Part shown: piece after piece, positions 60,071-64,000 of the stretch
Position numbering within the stretch: position 1 is the stretch's first letter
Layout of the letters: the number at the start of each line of letters is the position of its first letter
Assembly (NCBI RefSeq): GCF_002223055.1
Contig: NZ_NKFL01000007.1
Coordinates: forward strand, 310,001 to 374,000
Direction of reading: 5' to 3'
DNA: 64,000 nt
Origin: Burkholderia sp. HI2500
GTDB lineage: Bacteria; Pseudomonadota; Gammaproteobacteria; Burkholderiales; Burkholderiaceae
The notes under the pieces: model-generated
The model's database searches: none
What the model was told of the DNA's origin: nothing
What the model saw: only the letters and a program-made list of their open reading frames with translations
Position numbers and translations under genes: made by a program

Positions 60071-60115
60071 ATGCGAGAGTCTATCGTGTTTTCGAAACGC
60101 GAGACGCTCTCGTAT
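60071..60115. promoter_or_regulatory. Symmetrical operator candidate between TetR and NmrA-like genes
   Basis: CGAGAG (60074-60079) and CTCTCG (60107-60112) flank a central palindrome TTTCGAAA (60090-60097), and both symmetries share nearly the same centre (about 60093). The flanking AT-C and G-AT positions also agree. It is 30 bp upstream of the reductase start and about as far from the TetR start. Confidence 0.5.
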
Positions 60116-60135
60116 TTTAGTCAAAGGAGACGGTC

Positions 60136-60966
60136 ATGTCGGCACTTCCCATCCTCATCGTCGGCGGTTCGGGCAAGACGGGCGCCCGCGTCGATGCCCG
60201 GCTGCGTGCGCGCGGCATCGCGACCCGGCCCGTGTCGCGTACGTCGGCCGTCCGCTTCGACTGGACGGCGCCCGACACGTGGCCGGCCGCGCTCGACGGC
60301 GTATCGGCCGCGTACGTGACCTATCAGCCCGACCTGGCTGTCGAAGGCGCGGTGGATGCGATCGCCGCATTTGCACGCCTTGCGCGGGAAAGCGGTGTCG
60401 AGCGGGTCGTGCTGCTGTCCGGGCGCGGAGAGCCCCGCGCGCAGGCCGCCGAGGCCGCGCTGCAGGCGTCGGGCGTGGGTTGGGGCGTGGTGCGCGCGAG
60501 CTGGTTCAACCAGAACTTCTCCGAGGGCTACCTGATCGACGGCGTGCTGGCCGGTGAGGTCGCGCTGCCGGCCGGCGCGGTGCGCGAGCCGTTCGTCGAT
60601 GCGGACGACATCGCCGATGTAGCGGTGGCCGCGCTCACCGATGAGCGCTTTGCGAACCGCGTGATCGAGGTCACGGGGCCGCGCGCGCTGACGTTCGCCG
60701 AAGCGGTCGGCGAAATCGCACGGGCTGCCGGCCGGCCGGTCGTCTATCGCGAGATTCCGGCCGATGCGTTCGTCGCCGGATTGCGCGAGGCGGGCGTGCC
60801 GGAGCCGGTCGTCGCGTTGCTCGACGATCTGTTCAGCGTGGTGCTCGACGGGCGCAACAGCGCGGTGACACACGGTATCGAAGCGACGCTCGGGCGGCCG
60901 GCGCGCGATTTCGCCGACTATGCGCGCGCGACGGCCGCCACCGGCGTGTGGCGCGCACGATCATGA
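60136..60966 (+). CDS. NmrA-like NAD(P)-binding oxidoreductase
   Basis: A 276-aa atypical short-chain dehydrogenase. The N-terminal Rossmann motif is ILIVGGSGKTGARV; VVLLSGRGEP and VRASWFNQNFSEGYL follow, resembling quinone/NADPH sensor proteins (NmrA, QorB type), which bind NAD(P) and sometimes lack the catalytic Tyr. The start follows AAAGGAGACGG. It is divergent from the TetR gene and overlaps the DUF1772 gene by 4 bp. A role in redox sensing or reduction of an electrophile is plausible; the substrate is unknown. Confidence 0.9.
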   Translation: MSALPILIVGGSGKTGARVDARLRARGIATRPVSRTSAVRFDWTAPDTWPAALDGVSAAYVTYQPDLAVEGAVDAIAAFARLARESGVERVVLLSGRGEPRAQAAEAALQASGVGWGVVRASWFNQNFSEGYLIDGVLAGEVALPAGAVREPFVDADDIADVAVAALTDERFANRVIEVTGPRALTFAEAVGEIARAAGRPVVYREIPADAFVAGLREAGVPEPVVALLDDLFSVVLDGRNSAVTHGIEATLGRPARDFADYARATAATGVWRARS

Positions 60967-61448
60967 TCGCGTTCGCGACCGCCGCGTTGCTGTGGGGCTC
61001 GGCCATCGGCTGCGGGATGATGGCCGGCGTGTATTTCGCGTTCTCGACGTTCGTGATGACGTCGCTCGGACGGATCGCGCCGCAGGCCGGCGTGGCCGCG
61101 ATGAACGCGATCAACGTCGACATCGTGCGCTCGCCGTTCATGCCGCTGTTCCTCGTCACGACGCTGATGGCGCTTGCCCTAGTCGTGCTCGCGCTGTTCG
61201 ATCGCGAGCAGCCGGGCGCGATGCTGGCGGTCGCGGGCGGCGTGCTGTACGTGTTCGGGATGTTCGCGGTGACGATGGCCGTCAACGTGCCGCTCAACGA
61301 TGCGCTCGCCGCGGCCGATCCGTCGACCGCGCAGGGCGCGGCGCTGTGGACGCGTTACCTGCACGACTGGACGATGTGGAATCACGTGCGCACGGTGGCG
61401 TCGGCCGCCGCGTGCGTGTTTTTCATCGCGGGGATCGCGGCGCGCTAG
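60963..61448 (+). CDS. DUF1772 membrane protein
   Basis: A 161-aa integral membrane protein with four hydrophobic helices. Family signatures are GVYFAFSTFVMTSL, VDIVRSPFMPLFLVT, NVPLNDAL and W-x-x-YLHDWTMWNHVRT. DUF1772 includes fungal anthrone oxygenases, but bacterial members are uncharacterised. I take the ATG at 60963 (ATGA overlap with the upstream stop); a GTG at 60948 is an alternative. It is coupled with the NmrA-like reductase, so the pair likely act together under TetR control. Confidence 0.88.
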   Translation: MIAFATAALLWGSAIGCGMMAGVYFAFSTFVMTSLGRIAPQAGVAAMNAINVDIVRSPFMPLFLVTTLMALALVVLALFDREQPGAMLAVAGGVLYVFGMFAVTMAVNVPLNDALAAADPSTAQGAALWTRYLHDWTMWNHVRTVASAAACVFFIAGIAAR

Positions 61449-61523
61449 CGGGGGGCGTCATGCGGTGGGCGCGGCCTGTGCGGGCAACCGGCATTCGTCG
61501 AGCGTGCCGCACAAGAACCCGCC

Positions 61524-62324
61524 CTACGCATAAAACGCCGACGGCGACACGCCGAAATGCCGCTTGAACATCGCGGAGAACGCGCTCTGGCTGCTGTAGC
61601 CGTGATCCATCGCGACGGTCAGCACCTTCTCGCCGTGCGCGAGGCGCTTGAGCGCGAGCAGCAGCCGCGCCTGTTCGCGCCAGCGGCGGAAGCTGAGCCC
61701 CGTCTCGCGGCGGAACGCGCGATGGAGCGTGCGGACCGACAGCCCGAGCCGGTCGGCCCATTCGGCGATCGTGCGCAGGTCGTCGGGCGCGGCGACGAGC
61801 GCGTCGCAGATCGTGCGCAGGCGCGGGTCGTGCGGCCACGGCAGGTACAGCGGCAGCAGCGGCGCGACCGTCACCTCGGCGAGCAGCAGGTGCATCAGGT
61901 GATCGTGGCGCGAGCCCGGCGCATAGTCGAGCGGCACGTCCACCGCGGCGAGGATCAGCTCGCGCAGCAGCGGATGCACTTCCACGACGCAGCTCCGCGC
62001 AGGCAGGTGCTCGACCGCGCCCGGCTCGACGAACACGGTGCGCATCTGCACGTCGCCGCTCATCTGCACCGTGTGGTCGAGACCGGCTTCGAGCCACACG
62101 CCGCGCGTCGGCGGCACGACCCACGACGCGCCTTCGGACTGCACGTGCATCACGCCCTCGATCGCATAGAGCAGCTGCGCGCGGCGATGCCGGTGCGGCG
62201 CGATCGACGTGCCGTGCGCGTACGTCGCCGCCATCGCCGAGACGGGCATCGGCGTCGATTCGAAGCGCAGGTGGGCACCGGGCGGGGTGGACTCGAGTGT
62301 CCGATTGGCGACAAGTCGTGACAT
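61524..62324 (-). CDS. AraC-family regulator with cupin sensor domain
   Basis: A 266-aa regulator. The N-terminal cupin is APHRHRRAQLLYAIEGVMHVQ...VPPTRGVWL (key parts), as in the NimR/YdeO-like AraC_binding group. The C-terminal AraC DNA-binding domain reads IAEWADRLGLSVRTLHRAFRRETG and TVAMDHGYSSQSAFSAMFKRHFG. The ATG at 62324 begins MSRLVANRT, with no strong ribosome site. It is divergent from the DMT exporter gene 90 bp away. NimR regulates the divergent exporter NimT in E. coli, and a similar logic may hold here. Confidence 0.92.
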   Translation of the reverse strand: MSRLVANRTLESTPPGAHLRFESTPMPVSAMAATYAHGTSIAPHRHRRAQLLYAIEGVMHVQSEGASWVVPPTRGVWLEAGLDHTVQMSGDVQMRTVFVEPGAVEHLPARSCVVEVHPLLRELILAAVDVPLDYAPGSRHDHLMHLLLAEVTVAPLLPLYLPWPHDPRLRTICDALVAAPDDLRTIAEWADRLGLSVRTLHRAFRRETGLSFRRWREQARLLLALKRLAHGEKVLTVAMDHGYSSQSAFSAMFKRHFGVSPSAFYA

Positions 62325-62414
62325 TTTGGCGTGAGACAGGCAGGTGGACGGGCGGGCACGATGGCGTTCCCATCCACGCCAACCCCCTGCCAGGATATTA
62401 ATCCGTCGAATGCG

Positions 62415-63323
62415 ATGAACAAGTCTCCTTTTCTGTTTCCCTTCTGCGCGATCGCGCTGTGGGCCGGCAACGTGGTCGTGTCGAAGCTGTCGGCGTCGAC
62501 GATCGACCCGTCGGCGATCACCTTCTACCGGCTGCTGCTCGCCGTCGCGCTGATGAGCGTGTTCACGCTGCGCCCCGCGTGGCGCAATCGCGCGGCGCTC
62601 GTCGCGCACCTGCCGAAGCTCGCGGTGCTCGGCTTTCTCGCGATGGCGCTGTTCCAGAGCCTGTCCTACGAGGCCGCGAAATCGACCAGCGCGACCAACA
62701 TGGCGATCATTACGGCGCTCGTGCCGCTGATGACGATGGCGCTCAGCTCGCTGCTGCTCGGTGATCCGCCCAGCGTGGGCATGATCGGCGGCGGGGTGCT
62801 GTCGCTCGCGGGCGTCGTCTACCTGATTGCCGAGGGGCACCCGACGACGATCGCCGCGCGCGGCGTGCATACGGGCGACCTGCTGATGCTGGCCGCGTCG
62901 GCCGCCTATGCGCTGTACGGTGTGCTGCTCAAGCGCTGGCGCATCGGTGCGCTGCCGGCGTGGCAGTCCACCTACGTGCAGGCGCTTGCCGCGCTCGTCT
63001 TCATGGTGCCGATGCTGCTGCGCTTGCCCGCGCAGGCGGCGTGGCCGACGCGTGCGAGCGTGCCGCTGATCCTGTATGCCGGCGTGCTGGCGTCGGTCGT
63101 GCTGCCGTATCTGTGGATGCAGGGCGTGCGGCTGCTCGGCCCGAGCCGTTGCGCGATGTTCATGAACCTGCTGCCGGTGATGACCGCCGGCGGCGCGATC
63201 GTGCTGCTCGGCGAATCGCTGAAGCTGTATCACCTGATCGGCGGCGGCGTGGCGCTCGTCGGCGTGGCGATCGCGCAGCGGTTTCCGTTCCAGGCGAGCG
63301 CTTCGCAGGGCGTGCGGCAATGA
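62415..63323 (+). CDS. DMT-superfamily (EamA) transporter
   Basis: A 302-aa inner-membrane transporter with ten predicted TM helices in two EamA repeats (about 10-135 and 150-290). Landmarks are PFCAIALWAGNVVVSKL, ITFYRLLLAVALM and, in the second repeat, GDLLMLAASAAYALYGVLLKR. EamA proteins export metabolites such as amino acids, drugs or nucleotides. The ATG at 62415 gives a proper TM1; a start at 62331 would overlap the AraC promoter. It is coupled by ATGA to the ATPase gene that follows. Confidence 0.92.
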   Translation: MNKSPFLFPFCAIALWAGNVVVSKLSASTIDPSAITFYRLLLAVALMSVFTLRPAWRNRAALVAHLPKLAVLGFLAMALFQSLSYEAAKSTSATNMAIITALVPLMTMALSSLLLGDPPSVGMIGGGVLSLAGVVYLIAEGHPTTIAARGVHTGDLLMLAASAAYALYGVLLKRWRIGALPAWQSTYVQALAALVFMVPMLLRLPAQAAWPTRASVPLILYAGVLASVVLPYLWMQGVRLLGPSRCAMFMNLLPVMTAGGAIVLLGESLKLYHLIGGGVALVGVAIAQRFPFQASASQGVRQ

Positions 63324-64000
63324 GCGGCGACCGCGATATGCAGCACCTGATGGCCGCGCTGCCGGACGCGCTTGCATCCGTGGAGGGCCCGGCGCTCGCG
63401 CATCAGCTCGAACGGATCGCAGCCGCGCTCGAAGCGCTGGCAGGCAGCGGCCAGCCAGCGCCCGTCGACTTCGACGCGGCCGTTGCATTCCGCTGGCGCG
63501 GCTTCGACGGCGGGCCGCGAGCGGCGCCGCTCGAACCGGTCGCGGCACCCGCGCTCATCGCGTTCGATGCGCTGCGCAACGTCGAGCGACAGATGTCGAT
63601 CGTCGAACGGAACACGCGGCAGTTCGTGCGCGGCTTCGCGGCGAATCACGTGCTGTTGACCGGCGCGCGCGGCACCGGGAAGTCGTCGATCGTGAAGGCG
63701 TGCCTGCATGCGTTCGCGCCGCACGGGCTGCGGCTGATCGAGGTCGGCAAGGAGCAGTTGAGCGACCTGCCGGCGATCGTCGATCTGGTGCGTGCGCGGC
63801 CGGAACGATACATCGTGTTCTGCGACGACCTGTCGTTCGAGGCGGGCGAGACCGGCTACAAGGAACTGAAGACGGTGCTCGACGGCTCGGTCGCGAGCGA
63901 CCTGTCGAACGTGCTCGTGTACGCGACGTCGAATCGCCGCCACCTGATGCCCGAGCAGGCGAGCGACAATGCGAACGTGTCGCGTGCGGAGAACGGCGAG
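63320..64000 (+). CDS. DUF815 AAA+ ATPase (5' part, cut by window edge)
   Basis: The first 227 codons of an ATP-binding protein of the DUF815 family (PF05673). It has a helical N-terminal region, the Walker A GARGTGKS with following SIVKACL, the Walker B IVFCDDLSFE, and sensor-1-like VYATSNRRHLMPE. The function of the family is not established; the AAA+ fold suggests remodelling or DnaA/IstB-like activity. The start overlaps the DMT gene stop by 4 bp (ATGA), although a functional link is doubtful. Confidence 0.9.
   Translation, partial: MSGDRDMQHLMAALPDALASVEGPALAHQLERIAAALEALAGSGQPAPVDFDAAVAFRWRGFDGGPRAAPLEPVAAPALIAFDALRNVERQMSIVERNTRQFVRGFAANHVLLTGARGTGKSSIVKACLHAFAPHGLRLIEVGKEQLSDLPAIVDLVRARPERYIVFCDDLSFEAGETGYKELKTVLDGSVASDLSNVLVYATSNRRHLMPEQASDNANVSRAENGE

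Noticed and set aside
1..64000. CRISPR arrays, rRNA, tRNA, insertion sequences
   Set aside because: No spaced identical repeats, transposase motifs or conserved RNA sequences were seen anywhere in the window.

Overview
The window looks like a chromosomal stretch of a high-GC betaproteobacterium, most likely Burkholderia (cepacia-complex type). This is inferred from the strong G/C third-position bias and from family content: PqiABC, FUSC/DUF1656 efflux, a DUF3331 protein, several AraC and LysR regulators, RND efflux with its own two-component system, and a beta-oxidation cluster. No rRNA, tRNA, CRISPR array, transposase or integrase was found. Both edges cut genes: a P450-reductase fusion at the left (from 2752 leftwards) and a DUF815 ATPase at the right (from 63320).

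Layout. 1-3473: self-sufficient CYP102 P450 with a divergent TetR regulator. 3538-6010: three uncharacterised genes. 6187-6824: VapBC toxin-antitoxin pair with a palindromic operator. 7099-9323: OmpR/EnvZ-type two-component system. 9348-13615: fatty acyl-CoA ligase between two AraC-family regulators. 13709-17293: pqiA1-pqiA2-pqiB-pqiC, all overlapping. 17439-20049: Na+/H+ antiporter, DUF3331 protein and a small membrane protein. 20059-28196: a tripartite RND pump resembling Acinetobacter AdeABC, with a sensor kinase upstream and a response regulator downstream that resemble AdeS/AdeR. 29256-36287: LysR plus a FUSC/DUF1656/HlyD/OMF aromatic-acid efflux operon that ends in two unusual genes.

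36410-44500 is the most interesting region. It looks like a small biosynthetic cluster with three flavin enzymes on the minus strand. Divergently, it has a GriI/ADH-synthase-like aldolase, two 3-dehydroquinate-synthase-II paralogues (one eroded), an O-methyltransferase and a FadR-type GntR regulator. Known chemistry of the aldolase/DHQS-II pair predicts a non-shikimate route to an aminohydroxybenzoate-like ring, which the flavoenzymes and methyltransferase could then modify. A TonB-dependent receptor and a lipoprotein hydrolase follow (44803-48114).

48230-50693 is a visibly AT-richer insert with a DUF6602 nuclease-like protein and two coupled small lipoprotein-type genes. 51173-56808 is a beta-oxidation operon (acyl-CoA dehydrogenase, ETF-ubiquinone oxidoreductase, thiolase, 3-hydroxyacyl-CoA dehydrogenase). 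57072-59015 encodes a secreted M9 collagenase. The rest is a TetR-controlled NmrA/DUF1772 pair, an AraC regulator divergent from a DMT exporter, and the DUF815 ATPase.

Two non-coding patterns stand out. A 56-bp promoter block with 11-bp-phased CTCCATC repeats lies upstream of both the pqi operon and the RND operon (41 of 56 positions identical), suggesting one regulator for both. A 47-bp gapless intergenic repeat occurs at 13646 and 29147 (37 of 47 identical). Family assignments are from motif reading and memory of family sequences; no database search was run.
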